A stretch of 18,800 nt of DNA from assembly GCA_035714005.1 (NCBI GenBank), contig DASTMQ010000031.1, positions 1 to 18,800 of the forward strand. Direction: 5' to 3'. Below the pieces are notes generated by a model. That model ran no database searches. It was not told the DNA's origin and worked only from the letters and a program-made list of their open reading frames with translations. The translations under genes and the position numbers were made by a program. Source of the stretch: AWTP1-13 sp035714005. GTDB lineage: Bacteria > Pseudomonadota > Alphaproteobacteria > Rhizobiales > Hyphomicrobiaceae. Numbering within the stretch: position 1 is the first letter of the stretch; each line of letters starts with the position of its first letter. This document shows, in pieces, positions 7,227 through 14,404 of this stretch.

Positions 7227-8237
7227 ATGACGAGCGGCAGCCGGCAGGGTTTGGATCGCCGCCGATTTGTTGTCACTGCCGGATCGCTGTTGGCCGCCCC
7301 GGCGGCGTTAAGTCTCGCGGCCTCCGTCGGTTTGGCGCAACAAACGGGCCAGGCGGCAAGCCTCAATCCCTATCGCGAGCTGGCCGCAATCGCGGCCGAG
7401 GCGGAGCGGCTGGGCCTGTCGGTACCCAGGATTTCCGCCGCCGTCACAGGAGGTACGCAATTTGACGCGCTGATGCCGGCGATTGTCGATTTTCTCGACA
7501 ATATCCAGGCTTCGGCCAAGACGAGCACGGCATCCGCCGCCGAGGTGGAGGCGCTGTTGGATCGGGCCTCGGCCCTGCTGCAGGCGCTCAATCGCGCCGA
7601 GCGCAGCCCGCCCGACCGCGATCCGACCTCGGGCGCTGGCGCCGCCACCGTGGCGCGGCCAGCCTTCACCGACCTTCGCCAGGGCTACATCGAGCTCTTT
7701 AACAGCTGCAGCATCCGCGAGCAGCATATCGCCGATGTCAACTGGTGCGTGGGCAAGCTCAGCGATAGCGACAATCGCGAGCAGTACAATCGAGTTGCCG
7801 AGGAGGTCTGCGCGCCCTGGTACTTTGTCGGCATTATTCATGCCATGGAAGCAAGCTTCGATTTTCGCACCCACCTGCACAACGGCGACCCCTTGAAGGC
7901 CAGAACCGTACAGGTGCCAAGCGGCCGGCCGCCGGTTTGGGACCCGCCCAACGATTGGGCCTCGAGCGCCGTTGACGCCATGACCTTCGACCACTTCGCC
8001 GATCAACAGGACTGGAGCCTGGCGCGCACGCTCTACAATTGGGAAGGCTATAATGGCTGGCGCAGCCGGGCCATGGGCATCAACACGCCCTATCTGTGGA
8101 GCTTCTCTAACCACTATAGCAAGGGCAAGTTCGTCGCCGACAACGTCTGGGACGCCAACGCGGTGTCAAAGCAATGTGGCGCCGCCGTCATGCTCAAAGC
8201 CCTGGTCGAGCAGGGCCTGGTGGCGCCGCCGGGTTAG
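7227..8237 (+). CDS. Tat-exported lysozyme-like protein (predicted)
   Basis: A 336-residue protein with a twin-arginine signal: LDRRRFVV (9-16), then a hydrophobic stretch and a likely cleavage after SVGLA (about 37). Residues 45-145 form a helical region of unknown fold. The C-terminal part (about 150-336) contains the conserved block WYFVGIIHAMEASFDF, then THLHNGDPLKARTVQVPSGR, and later GINTPYLWSFSNHY and KFVADNVWD. I recognise this pattern from proteins annotated as lysozyme family, often fused to peptidoglycan-binding domains. Glu208 in HAMEAS is the natural catalytic candidate. Peptidoglycan cleavage in the periplasm is therefore a reasonable prediction, not a demonstrated one. The start at the ATG at 7227 is supported by the strong SD GGGGGGTGAG and the signal peptide. 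It converges on regA, with only 12 bases between the stops. Confidence 0.65.
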   Translation: MTSGSRQGLDRRRFVVTAGSLLAAPAALSLAASVGLAQQTGQAASLNPYRELAAIAAEAERLGLSVPRISAAVTGGTQFDALMPAIVDFLDNIQASAKTSTASAAEVEALLDRASALLQALNRAERSPPDRDPTSGAGAATVARPAFTDLRQGYIELFNSCSIREQHIADVNWCVGKLSDSDNREQYNRVAEEVCAPWYFVGIIHAMEASFDFRTHLHNGDPLKARTVQVPSGRPPVWDPPNDWASSAVDAMTFDHFADQQDWSLARTLYNWEGYNGWRSRAMGINTPYLWSFSNHYSKGKFVADNVWDANAVSKQCGAAVMLKALVEQGLVAPPG

Positions 8238-8249
8238 CCGTATTGCCCG

Positions 8250-8813
8250 TCACTTCGGCGCGCGCTTGGCGAGGATCCGCTGCAGCGTTCGCCGATGCAT
8301 ATTGAGCCGGCGCGCCGTTTCGGAGACGTTGCGGTTGCACAGCTCGTAAACGCGTTGGATATGCTCCCAGCGCACGCGATCGGCCGACATCGGGTTTTCC
8401 GGTGGCCGCGCTTTTTCGTCGTGCGGCGCCAGCAGCGCATCGGTCACGTCGTCGGCGTCGGCGGGTTTGGCCAGATAGTCGACGGCTCCCAGCTTAACGG
8501 CGGACACCGCCGTGGCGATGTTGCCGTAACCCGTGAGCACGATGGTGCGCGCCTGCGGCCTTAGCTCCGAGAGGGCGGCGATGACGTCGAGGCCATTGCC
8601 GTCCTCCAGCCGCATATCGACCACGGCGAAGGCGGGCGCTTTCTGGCGGATCAGCTCCAGGCCCTCGGCAACCGAGTGTGCGGTGCGCACCTCGAAGCCG
8701 CGCGTCTCCATGGCGCGTGCGAGCCGCAGCACGAAGGAGCGGTCGTCGTCGACCAGGACCAAGGAACGATCCTCGGGCAGCTCGTCCGGCTTAAATGCAA
8801 GATCGTCGACCAC
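8250..8813 (-). CDS. regA: Redox response regulator RegA/PrrA/ActR
   Basis: A 187-residue response regulator, the usual length for RegA. The receiver domain (about 15-130) has the acidic pocket VDDD (21-24), the phospho-acceptor Asp66 in VVDMRL, the conserved Thr in VLTGYG (92-97) and Lys116 in YLAKP. A Pro-rich linker leads to a Fis-type helix-turn-helix at the C-terminus (NVSETARRLNMHRRTLQRIL, 162-181), nearly invariant in alphaproteobacterial RegA proteins. RegA controls respiration, and in some species photosynthesis, carbon and nitrogen fixation, in response to redox state. The GTG start at 8813 is firmly supported by AAGGAG seven bases upstream. It follows regB by 70 bases on the same strand and is probably cotranscribed. 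In Rhodobacter, by contrast, regB is divergent from senC-regA. Confidence 0.95.
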   Translation of the reverse strand: MVDDLAFKPDELPEDRSLVLVDDDRSFVLRLARAMETRGFEVRTAHSVAEGLELIRQKAPAFAVVDMRLEDGNGLDVIAALSELRPQARTIVLTGYGNIATAVSAVKLGAVDYLAKPADADDVTDALLAPHDEKARPPENPMSADRVRWEHIQRVYELCNRNVSETARRLNMHRRTLQRILAKRAPK

Positions 8814-8820
8814 TGCTCTT

Positions 8821-8826
8821 CTCCTT
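8821..8826 (-). promoter_or_regulatory. Shine-Dalgarno site that fixes the GTG start of regA
   Basis: The minus strand reads AAGGAG here, seven bases before the GTG at 8813-8811. This near-perfect anti-16S match supports GTG initiation, since no in-frame ATG lies at a better distance. Confidence 0.75.
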
Positions 8827-8883
8827 AAGCGGCATTATAACGAGCCTCGGCGCCGTGCCAACGCTGTTTAGGAAGTAGGCTTA

Positions 8884-10290
8884 TTAACTGATGCCGCGCT
8901 CGTGGGCGGCAACCAAGGTCCGCGGCGCCTGTGCATCCCAGCCCTGCACGGCCTGGCGCTTGCTTTCGAACACTTGGCGGGTCCAGGCGACGGTCACGAT
9001 GGCGCCGTGGTCCGGGCGCGGACGATTCTCTAAGGTTACCGTGGCCCCCGACCGCTCCAGCAGGGTCTTGGCAATGAAATAGCCAAGGCCCAGCCCGGTG
9101 GGTTCACCGTCCTTGATCTGTTTGGCGCGGCGGGTCCCGCGCGTGGTGACGTAGGGCTCGCCCAGGGCATCAAGCACGTCGAGAGGAATACCCGAGCCGT
9201 CATCGCTGATCGTCAGCAATACCTCGCGGGCCGACCAGCGGGCGAGGATCTCGACGCGGGCGTGAGCAAAGTCGACGGCATTCTCGATCAGGTTGCTGAG
9301 CCCATAGATCACGCCCGGCCTGCGCTCACCCACCGGCTCGAGCGCGGCTTCGCCCTCGACGCCCAGATCGGGCTCGGCGGTGACGCTCAAGCGTGAGCTG
9401 GCGGCGCGGTAGGGCTCGGCGGCCTCGTCGATCAGCTGGGTGACGCTCATGCGCGCGTGCAGCGGGTCGGGCTCGCTCGGGCTGCGCGTCAGCTTGGTCA
9501 GGATCTCGCGGCAGCGCATCGCTTGCGCCTGCAGCAGGGCGATATCGTCGGCAAACTGGCCGTTGCCCTTGGCCTCGCGCGCCAGTTCCTTGGCAATGAC
9601 GGCGATGGTGGACAGCGGCGTGCCGAGCTCGTGCGCCGCCGCCGCGGCCAGCCCGTCGAGGGCGTGCAGCTGCTGTTCGCGCGCCAGCACCAGCTCGGTG
9701 GCGGCCAGCGCATCCGACATCTGGCGCGCCTCCTTGGCCAGCCGCCAGGCGTAAAGCGCAAGAAAGACCATGCCCGAGAGCACCGAGGCGAGCACGCCGG
9801 CGCTGTAGAGCATGGGAAGATCGGGGCGCGTGCCGGGATACCAGGGGAGCGGCATGGAGTAAAACAGCAACAGCACCGCCGTGCCGCCGCCCAGCAGGCC
9901 AAGGGCGATGGTGTTGCGCGGCGGCAGCGTGGCGGCCGACACCGTTACCGGTGCGACCAACAGGAAAATGAACGGATTGTCGGCGCCGCCGGTCAGAAAC
10001 AAAAGGGCGGCGAGCTGCAAGATGTCATAGGCAAGCAGGCTGGTGGCAAAGCCCGTACTGAGGCGCGTGCGGGCGGGAAAGCGAATGCGCAGGAAGACGT
10101 TGAGCCAGGCCGAAAGCGCAATGAAGGCGAGGCAGATGCCGAGCGGCAAGGCAAAGCCCAGCACCAGATAGACGACGCCAACCGTCAATAGCTGGCCGAT
10201 CACGCCAAACCAGCGCAGCCGAACGGCGGTCTGCAGGCGCAGCCGGCTCCCGGCTGCTTCATCCCAATGTCTTTCACGCCACCGCAGCAT
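8884..10290 (-). CDS. regB: Redox sensor histidine kinase RegB/PrrB/ActS
   Basis: A 468-residue membrane histidine kinase. The N-terminal part (about 25-190) has six hydrophobic segments. The quinone-binding heptad GGxxNPF of RegB is present as GGADNPF (101-107). The H-box AAHELGTPLSTI carries the phospho-acceptor His220. Cys260 in RCREIL lies exactly 40 residues further on, the spacing between His225 and the redox-active Cys265 of Rhodobacter capsulatus RegB. The C-terminal ATPase has the N-box NLIENAVDFA, the G1 box DDGSGIP and the G2 box GLGLGYF. All known sensory elements are therefore in place. The ATG at 10290 has no good SD; it was chosen because a short cytosolic N-terminus precedes the first membrane segment. 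It is divergent from the ABC exporter/SCO1 operon across 167 bases. Confidence 0.95.
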   Translation of the reverse strand: MLRWRERHWDEAAGSRLRLQTAVRLRWFGVIGQLLTVGVVYLVLGFALPLGICLAFIALSAWLNVFLRIRFPARTRLSTGFATSLLAYDILQLAALLFLTGGADNPFIFLLVAPVTVSAATLPPRNTIALGLLGGGTAVLLLFYSMPLPWYPGTRPDLPMLYSAGVLASVLSGMVFLALYAWRLAKEARQMSDALAATELVLAREQQLHALDGLAAAAAHELGTPLSTIAVIAKELAREAKGNGQFADDIALLQAQAMRCREILTKLTRSPSEPDPLHARMSVTQLIDEAAEPYRAASSRLSVTAEPDLGVEGEAALEPVGERRPGVIYGLSNLIENAVDFAHARVEILARWSAREVLLTISDDGSGIPLDVLDALGEPYVTTRGTRRAKQIKDGEPTGLGLGYFIAKTLLERSGATVTLENRPRPDHGAIVTVAWTRQVFESKRQAVQGWDAQAPRTLVAAHERGIS

Positions 10291-10457
10291 GGGGGGAAGG
10301 TGCGTTTGGGCGACGAGCCTGGGAACCGGTGGGCCCCTTGCGTCGCGCTTGCGTTGGGGGTCTTGCTACCCCAGATAGGGCAAGGTTACCAGCCGTCGGG
10401 CCAGTTGCGGCGGCCTGAGCTTTGGCTGCAGCTTGGCCAAACCCCTCCCAAAAAGGC
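10291..10457. promoter_or_regulatory. Shared divergent control region of regBA and the ABC-SCO1 operon
   Basis: These 167 bases separate the regB start (minus) from the ABC ATPase start (plus) and should hold both promoters. An inverted pair, GCGACG (10310-10315) and CGTCGC (10341-10346), is present, and an imperfect hairpin surrounds CTTGCTACCC / GGGCAAG (10362-10385). RegA sites are degenerate GC-rich motifs, so autoregulation is possible but not shown. I find no strong -35/-10 pair. Confidence 0.4.
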
Positions 10458-11240
10458 ATGCAGAAGCCGATTATACTCCCTCGCGACAGCCGCCCGCCTC
10501 CCGTGGAGGTGATCCGCTTGCGCAAGGTCTATCGCGACATTGCCGCCGTCGACGGCATTGATTTTTGCCTTGCGGCCGGCGCCGTCACGGCGCTGCTCGG
10601 CGGCAACGGGGCGGGCAAGACCACGACCATCTCCATGCTCATGGGCCTGGTCATCCCGACCGCCGGGGAGGCCCGGGTGTTCGGCGCCGATATGGCCCGC
10701 CAGCGCCATCGGGTGTTGCATCGGATGAATTTCGAAAGCCCCTACGTCGATGTGCCGATGCGGCTGACCGTGCGCCAGAACCTGGAAGTCTATGGACGCC
10801 TTTACGGCGTGCGCGACCTGAAAGGCGTGGTGGCGGCCACGGCCGATGATTTGCGCCTCAGCGAATTTCTCGACCGTCCCTACGGCAAGCTGTCGGCGGG
10901 GCAGAAGACCCGCGTCAGCCTGGCCAAGGCGCTTTTGAACGAGCCGGAGCTGTTGCTGCTCGACGAGCCGACCGCCTCGCTCGATCCCGATACGGCCGAT
11001 TGGGTGCGCGGCAAGCTCGAGCACTATTGCCGGACGCGGCAAGCCACCGTGGTCTTGGCGTCCCACAACATGGCCGAGGTCGAACGTTTGGCCGATCGCG
11101 TGATCATGCTGGAAAAGGGTCGCGTAATCGCCGATGAGACCCCCACCGACCTGATCGCCCGCTTCGGTCGCAGCACGCTGGAAGAGGTCTTTCTCGCCAT
11201 TGCCCGGCGGCCGCGTGCGGACGAGGAGAAGCTGGTATGA
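10458..11240 (+). CDS. ABC transporter ATP-binding protein
   Basis: A 260-residue nucleotide-binding subunit of an ABC-2 type exporter. It has Walker A GGNGAGKTT (48-56), a Q-loop region around NFESPYVDVP (91-100), the signature LSAGQ (145-149), Walker B LLLLDEP (165-171) and the H-loop His203 in ASHNM. The class resembles CcmA/NosF-like and drug-export ATPases (about 230-310 residues). It should power the permease encoded next. The substrate is unknown. The ATG at 10458 has AAGG only one base upstream, which is poorly placed. The frame is open back to 10422, and a GTG at 10503 is possible but would cut into the first strand. It begins the rightward operon with the permease (4-base overlap) and SCO1. 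Confidence 0.9.
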   Translation: MQKPIILPRDSRPPPVEVIRLRKVYRDIAAVDGIDFCLAAGAVTALLGGNGAGKTTTISMLMGLVIPTAGEARVFGADMARQRHRVLHRMNFESPYVDVPMRLTVRQNLEVYGRLYGVRDLKGVVAATADDLRLSEFLDRPYGKLSAGQKTRVSLAKALLNEPELLLLDEPTASLDPDTADWVRGKLEHYCRTRQATVVLASHNMAEVERLADRVIMLEKGRVIADETPTDLIARFGRSTLEEVFLAIARRPRADEEKLV

Positions 11241-12088
11241 ACGGCGCCGAGCCCGCGCAGTCCTGCCGGCGCCTCGGCGAGCAGACGACGCTTAAGGCCT
11301 CGGCGGGACGCATTTGGGCAATGATCCTGCGCTATTGGTATGTGATCCGCTCCTCCTGGCCGCGCACCGCCGAGCTGATCTATTGGCCGCTGGTCCAGAT
11401 GCTGATGTGGGGTTTCCTGCAAAGCTATTTGGCGAGCGCAACGGGCTTTGCCAGCAAGGCCGCGGGCCTCTTCATCGGTGCCGTGCTGCTGTGGGACATT
11501 CTGGTGCGCAGCCAGCTGGGCTTTGCCGTGGCCTTCCTCGAGGACATTTGGTCGCGCAACCTCGGACACCTGATGATGAGCCCGCTGCGTCCGGGCGAGC
11601 TCGTGGCCGCCTTGATGGCCGTCAGCTTTATCAAGTTGATGGTCGCCATGGTGCCGGTGGCTTGCCTTGCCTATTTCTTCTTCGGCTTCAACGTGCTTTC
11701 CCTCGGCCTGGCGTTTGCGGCATTTTTCGCCAATCTGGTGCTGACCAGCTGGGCACTTGGCCTGGTCTCGACCGGCGTGGTGTTGCGCTGGGGGCTTGGT
11801 GCGGAGAGCTTCGCCTGGCTCATCGTCTTCGTGTTCTTGCCGTTGTGCTGCGTTTACTATCCCGTTGCCACCCTGCCGGCGTGGCTGCAGCCGGTGTCGC
11901 TGGCGCTGCCGCCGACCTACGTGTTTGAAGGTCTGCGCGCGATTGTGCTGGAGGGGAAGTTCGTGGCAGCCTTTATGCTCAAGGCCTTTGGCCTCAACAT
12001 CATCTATTTCGCACTCGGGTTTGCAGCCTTTGGCTACTTTTTGCAGAGTGCGCGCAAGCACGGTACGCTTGTGCAGATGGGCGAGTGA
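11237..12088 (+). CDS. ABC-2 type transporter permease
   Basis: A 283-residue integral membrane protein with about six hydrophobic segments (near 48-65, 76-98, 124-149, 152-182, 190-212 and 250-270). Family features are the cytosolic loop RNLGHLMMSPLRPGE (107-121) and the late motif YYPVATLPAWLQPVSLALP (207-225), followed by TYVFEGLRAIVL, typical of ABC-2 permeases that export lipids, polysaccharides, drugs or other substrates. Its ATG overlaps the ATPase stop as ATGA, so the two are translationally coupled and surely partners. Two adjacent cysteines (204-205, PLCCVYYP) lie in the fifth hydrophobic segment. This may be chance, but the downstream gene is a copper chaperone. The substrate cannot be assigned. 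Confidence 0.88.
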   Translation: MNGAEPAQSCRRLGEQTTLKASAGRIWAMILRYWYVIRSSWPRTAELIYWPLVQMLMWGFLQSYLASATGFASKAAGLFIGAVLLWDILVRSQLGFAVAFLEDIWSRNLGHLMMSPLRPGELVAALMAVSFIKLMVAMVPVACLAYFFFGFNVLSLGLAFAAFFANLVLTSWALGLVSTGVVLRWGLGAESFAWLIVFVFLPLCCVYYPVATLPAWLQPVSLALPPTYVFEGLRAIVLEGKFVAAFMLKAFGLNIIYFALGFAAFGYFLQSARKHGTLVQMGE

Positions 12089-12100
12089 GGTAGCAGAGCT

Positions 12101-12718
12101 GTGACCAAATCGAGCCTGAGGCTCGCGCTCATCGTTCTAGCCGGATTGATGGTCGGCGCGGCGGCGGCGCTGGCGATCTTCCCCGAGGCGCGCGAGCGCC
12201 TGTTGCCCGCGAGCGCTCCCTCCGTCGGCCGTGCCCTGGTCGGCGGGCCGTTCAGCCTCACCGATCAGACCGGCAAACGCGTCACCGATAAGGACTTCAA
12301 GGGCCGCTATATCCTGGTCTTCTTCGGTTTCACCTACTGTCCCGACGTCTGTCCATCGGCCCTGCAGGTGATGGCGGCCGCGCTCGACAAGCTCGGCCCC
12401 GAAGGACAAAAGATCACGCCCCTCTTCATCACCGTCGACCCCGAGCGGGATACCCCGGCCCAGCTTGCCAGCTACCTGAAAAGCTTCCATCCCCGCCTGG
12501 TCGGCTTGACCGGCACGACCGCCGAGATCGAGGCCGTCACCAAGGCCTACCGCGTCTACGTCAAGAAGGTGTCCGATCCCAAGTCGAGCGCGGGTTACAC
12601 CTTCGATCACTCGGCCATCATCTATCTGATGGGACCCGATGGCGCCTACCTCGCGCACTTCACGCACGCAACCAGCGTCGATGCCATGGCCGAGCGCCTG
12701 GCCAAGCTGTTGCATTGA
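12101..12718 (+). CDS. senC: SCO1/SenC family copper chaperone
   Basis: A 205-residue membrane-anchored thioredoxin-fold protein. The N-terminal signal anchor is LRLALIVLAGLMVGAAAALA (6-25), so the domain faces the periplasm. The copper ligands of the family are all present: Cys80 and Cys84 in TYCPDVC and His170 in FDHS. SCO proteins deliver copper to the CuA site of cytochrome c oxidase and may act as thiol-disulfide reductases. The start is the GTG at 12101, with GAGG about 10 bases upstream. It follows the permease by 12 bases, in the same operon. No oxidase subunit genes lie in the window. A SenC gene linked to RegBA is known from Rhodobacter, so this partnership is conserved in altered order. 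Confidence 0.93.
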   Translation: MTKSSLRLALIVLAGLMVGAAAALAIFPEARERLLPASAPSVGRALVGGPFSLTDQTGKRVTDKDFKGRYILVFFGFTYCPDVCPSALQVMAAALDKLGPEGQKITPLFITVDPERDTPAQLASYLKSFHPRLVGLTGTTAEIEAVTKAYRVYVKKVSDPKSSAGYTFDHSAIIYLMGPDGAYLAHFTHATSVDAMAERLAKLLH

Positions 12719-12747
12719 GGTCACAACGCTTTAAGGAACCATCGAAT

Positions 12748-12757
12748 CAGTGCACTG
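12748..12757. repeat. 10-bp perfect palindrome upstream of phaZ
   Basis: CAGTGCACTG is a perfect palindrome in the 155-base region between senC and phaZ, 116 bases before the phaZ start. It could be an operator half-site pair. A single 10-bp palindrome can also arise by chance. No other strong signal is seen in 12719-12873 apart from the phaZ SD. Confidence 0.3.
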
Positions 12758-12859
12758 TTCGTTGCGCGCCATGCGAGAATCGACCGGCCAAGCGGGCTTA
12801 AAGACGGCGTCAGCCGCACAAACGCTCACAGCCGTGCGTGGCGCTGGGACTGCAAAACC

Positions 12860-12865
12860 GGGGGA
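12860..12865 (+). promoter_or_regulatory. Shine-Dalgarno site supporting the GTG start of phaZ
   Basis: GGGGGA lies eight bases before the GTG at 12874. This favours that codon over the in-frame GTG at 12838, which has no SD. Confidence 0.6.
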
Positions 12866-12873
12866 CTTATTTC

Positions 12874-14214
12874 GTGCTCTATCACTGGTATGAGCTCGGC
12901 CGGGCTGCGTTTCGGCCGGCCCGAGCTGCCGCCGACTCTTGCCGATTCTTTTTCAATCCGCTCAATCCGCTGACCCATACGCCGGTCGGACGCAGTGCCG
13001 TCGCCGCCTGCGAGGTCTTCGAGCGCGCCACGCGGCGCTACAGCAAGCCCGCCTTTGGCATTGCGCAAACCCAAGTGCGCGGTCGGGCGGTGAAGGTCGA
13101 GGAAGAGGAGGTGTGGCGCACGCCATTTTGCCGCCTCGTGCGCTTTCGGCGTGACATAGATCCGAGTGAGGGAGCGGGCGACCCGCGCTTGCTGCTGGTG
13201 GCACCCATGTCGGGTCATTTCGCCACGCTCTTGCGCGGCACGGTCGAAACCTTTTTGCCCGACCACGACGTGTATATTACCGATTGGCAGGATGCGCGTA
13301 CGGTGCCGTTGGCGGCGGGATGCTTCGACCTCGACGACTACATCGATACGATGATCGACATCTTTCGCCTGCTCAAAGGCGATGTGCACGTGTTTGCCGT
13401 TTGCCAACCGGCGGTGCCCGTGCTGGCGGCCACCGCACTGATGGAGGAGGACGCCGATCCGAACGTGCCCCTGTCGCTGATTTTGGCCGGCGGACCCATC
13501 GACACGCGCATCAATCAAACCATGGTCAACGAATTGGCCGAGCGCCGCGGCACCGATTGGTTTCGGCGCACGGTGGTGACCAACGTGCCCTGGCCGAGCC
13601 CGGGCCACGGCCGCCTGGTCTACCCGGGCTTCCTGCAGCTGTCGGGCTTTATGACCATGAACCTCGACCGCCACCTTGAAGCGCAACAGGAGATGTTCCT
13701 TCACCTGGTACGCGGCGACGGTGACTCGGCGGAAAAGCACCGCGAATTTTACGACGAATATCTGGCCGTCATGGATCTGACTGCCGAATTCTACCTGCAA
13801 ACCGTCGATACGGTGTTCGTAAAGCATCTGCTGCCGCGCCGAGCGATGCGGCATCGCGGCCGGCAGATTGATCTTGCCGCCGTCCGCCGACCGGCCTTGA
13901 TGACGGTCGAAGGCGAGAAGGACGACATCACCGGGACCGGGCAGTGCCGGGCCGCGCTCGATCTGTGCACGGGCATCGCGGAGGTCAACAAGCTTCACTT
14001 CGAGTGCCCGAAGGTTGGACACTACGGCATCTTCAACGGTTCGCGCTTCCGATCCCAGATCGCGCCGCGCATCAGCTCATTCATGCGCGCGCACGATCCC
14101 TGCTCGGCGGGAGGCCTCAGCATCGCCCAGCTCGAGCATATGGCGGCAATGCCGCGCCGCCGACGCAACACGGCGGATCTCGAGGCTTTGGCCTTCAGCT
14201 TCGCGGCGCGCTGA
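12874..14214 (+). CDS. phaZ: Intracellular polyhydroxyalkanoate depolymerase (PhaZ)
   Basis: A 446-residue alpha/beta hydrolase of the intracellular PHB depolymerase family, which hydrolyses stored amorphous polyhydroxybutyrate. In this family the nucleophile is a cysteine in a lipase-like box, seen here as AVCQPAVP with Cys177. The acid is Asp350 or Asp351 (EGEKDDI) and the base His383 (VGHYGIFNG). The N-terminus LYHWYELGRAAFRPARA matches the family opening only when the GTG at 12874 is used; the GTG at 12838 would add 12 atypical residues. The protein is somewhat longer than the usual 400-430 residues because of a basic C-terminal tail (about 410-446, with RRRRN). It indicates that the organism stores PHA. 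No PHA synthase or phasin gene is in the window. Confidence 0.92.
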   Translation: MLYHWYELGRAAFRPARAAADSCRFFFNPLNPLTHTPVGRSAVAACEVFERATRRYSKPAFGIAQTQVRGRAVKVEEEEVWRTPFCRLVRFRRDIDPSEGAGDPRLLLVAPMSGHFATLLRGTVETFLPDHDVYITDWQDARTVPLAAGCFDLDDYIDTMIDIFRLLKGDVHVFAVCQPAVPVLAATALMEEDADPNVPLSLILAGGPIDTRINQTMVNELAERRGTDWFRRTVVTNVPWPSPGHGRLVYPGFLQLSGFMTMNLDRHLEAQQEMFLHLVRGDGDSAEKHREFYDEYLAVMDLTAEFYLQTVDTVFVKHLLPRRAMRHRGRQIDLAAVRRPALMTVEGEKDDITGTGQCRAALDLCTGIAEVNKLHFECPKVGHYGIFNGSRFRSQIAPRISSFMRAHDPCSAGGLSIAQLEHMAAMPRRRRNTADLEALAFSFAAR

Positions 14215-14391
14215 TCCACGCTTCGGCGGCGCTGTCAACCGGTCTCGTAGCGTCTGTCGCAGCGACGCCACAGCGCAGCGCGCAACGCGATTGTTGCCAC
14301 TGTTCTGCTCGCAATATTTTGCTAGGCCAAGATTTCCTGTTTGTGCGCTGGGCGCGTTATGTGTTGGCGCTGTAGACGCCATTGTCGCGAG

Positions 14392-14398
14392 AGGGGGG
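14392..14398 (+). promoter_or_regulatory. Shine-Dalgarno site supporting the TTG start of the YgjP-like gene
   Basis: AGGGGGG lies six bases before TTG at 14405. The preceding 190 bases (14215-14404) hold no gene. They include a locally AT-richer patch near 14310-14345 with TTGCCA and TATTTT at a suboptimal 15-base spacing. Confidence 0.5.
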
Positions 14399-14404
14399 TA
14401 CACA

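Noticed and set aside
10310..10346. GCGACG / CGTCGC inverted pair as a RegA binding site
   Set aside because: Only six bases, with wide spacing, in GC-rich DNA. The RegA consensus is too degenerate for this to be called by eye.
11024..12061. Open frame of 345 codons on the minus strand opposite the ABC permease
   Set aside because: Its composition (Gln, His, Arg-rich, low complexity) is typical of the reverse complement of a membrane protein gene.
12826..14022. Open frame of 398 codons on the minus strand opposite phaZ
   Set aside because: Antisense shadow of phaZ, rich in His, Arg and Gln with no domain, whereas the plus strand carries a full catalytic set.
14215..14404. Possible small gene between phaZ and the YgjP-like gene
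   Set aside because: The frames crossing it are extensions of shadows from the neighbours. There is no start with an SD followed by a plausible protein.
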